Shown: positions 63,746 to 64,000 of the stretch, one piece after another
Layout of the letters: the number at the start of each line of letters is the position of its first letter
How positions within the stretch are numbered: position 1 is the stretch's first letter
Assembly: GCF_014805685.1 (NCBI RefSeq)
Contig: NC_060896.1
Location: 16,608,777-16,672,776, forward strand
Length of the DNA stretch: 64,000 bases
Direction: 5' to 3'
Source: Silurus meridionalis
Taxonomy: Eukaryota > Chordata > Actinopteri > Siluriformes > Siluridae
The notes under the pieces: model-generated
What the model was told of the DNA's origin: nothing
The model's database searches: none
What the model saw: only the letters and a program-made list of their open reading frames with translations
Program-made: the position numbers and the translations under genes

Positions 63746-64000
63746 CTGCCATCTCTGTAGACGTCTTCCTCCTCTCCTTTTCCTCCTTCGGCCAACAGTA
63801 GCTCAATTTTCACATGTAGCCTGTTGGCCAACGATACCTGTGGCGGTCGTTGGTAAACCGGGCCTCGACCGATCCGGTATGAAATTCTTATTTGTGATCC
63901 GCATATTCGATTTGGCACATGTTTTATGCTGGATGCCCTTTCTAACGCAACCCTCCCCATTTATCCGGGTTTGGGACCGGCACTAAGAGTGCACTGGCTT

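Larger units (their letters stand above)
60969..63960 (-). pseudogene. RTE-like LINE ORF (endonuclease and RT), broken
   Basis: Readable blocks: VVIGADFNGHVGEGNRGDEE-type start of the endonuclease catalytic core (63,423), GRCTQVDYVLCRRCNLKEIG (63,230-63,170), MWWWNEEVQKSIRGKRLAKQ (62,800), SGKSVGPDDIPVEAWRC (62,330), FVDLEKAYDRVPREELWYCM (first RT Asp), VGLHQGSALSPFLFAVVMDR and MMFADDIVICVES (active site) at 61,700-61,740. QAGWSWWRRVTGVICDSRVS and GRRMVRMEPPGGRKRGRPRR form the C-terminus. At least six frameshifts exist, one from a 61-bp tandem duplication at 62,846-62,967. Confidence 0.85.
60943..64000 (-). mobile_element. RTE-like LINE, nearly full length, runs off window
   Basis: Minus-strand order: the non-coding 5' region (63,840-64,000), the endonuclease domain (63,960-62,899), the linker (62,912-62,283), RT (62,200-61,589) and the C-terminus ending MIRCGDP (60,969-61,181). 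The 3' tail cagccaaaaaaagaagaaga follows. The 5' region has the same sequence as the body of the SINE at 42,500-42,768. It abuts the Tigger remnant at about 60,895-60,940. Confidence 0.85.

Overview
This is a vertebrate genomic window, almost certainly from a teleost fish and probably an otophysan such as a catfish. It is AT-rich, has long (TA)n/(CA)n microsatellites and spliced coding exons, and is packed with fish-type transposable elements: Tc1/mariner, hAT, PIF/Harbinger, Tigger/pogo, L2-like, Rex1-like and RTE-like LINEs, a DIRS-type element and Ty3/gypsy elements. No bacterial, plasmid or CRISPR features were seen.

One complete host gene can be reconstructed. It is sec11a, the catalytic subunit of the ER signal peptidase complex, on the minus strand with six coding exons between 39,903 (start codon) and 19,311 (stop codon). 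The exons join in frame to 179 codons, with consensus splice sites and the Ser56, His96 and Asp122 catalytic residues. The coding exons total 540 bp in about 20.6 kb of gene. The introns, mainly intron 3 (27,858-39,314) and intron 4 (19,699-27,707), are filled with transposons. A promoter-like region with a CRE-type site and an ETS-type site lies just upstream, near 40,140-40,260.

Layout. 1-10.8 kb: fragments of LTR elements, a Rex1-like LINE 3' end carrying a SINE-like insert, two non-autonomous hAT elements with 8-bp target-site duplications (TSDs), a split Tc1, gypsy gag and RT fragments, and an SGNH-esterase ORF1 pseudogene. 11.4-17.7 kb: L2-type fragments; one of them is split by a solo LTR, which is itself split by a two-gene PIF/Harbinger element. 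17.7-19.3 kb: an interspersed repeat and the sec11a 3' end. 19.3-40.2 kb: sec11a and its intronic transposons. 40.8-46.6 kb: a Harbinger remnant, a hAT nest containing a solo LTR and a tRNA-Glu-headed SINE, and further hAT, L2 and Tc1 remnants. 46.6-50.1 kb: a truncated Tc1, a 300-bp tandem duplication and a degenerate DIRS-like element. 51.5-60.9 kb: a Tigger-like element split by a full-length gypsy retrotransposon (52,906-60,610) with nearly identical LTRs and intact gag and pol. 60.9-64.0 kb: a degenerate RTE-like LINE running off the window.

The interest of the window lies in insertion chronology and element architecture. The main cases are a gypsy element with an ATGA gag/pol overlap and a tRNA-Leu(UAA) primer site, a chimeric SINE that combines a tRNA-Glu head with both ends of an RTE-like LINE, and several clean nested insertions with TSDs. 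I found no convincing new cellular system. Assignments rest on motifs and terminal structures read by eye; family names of transposons are from general knowledge and have not been searched.
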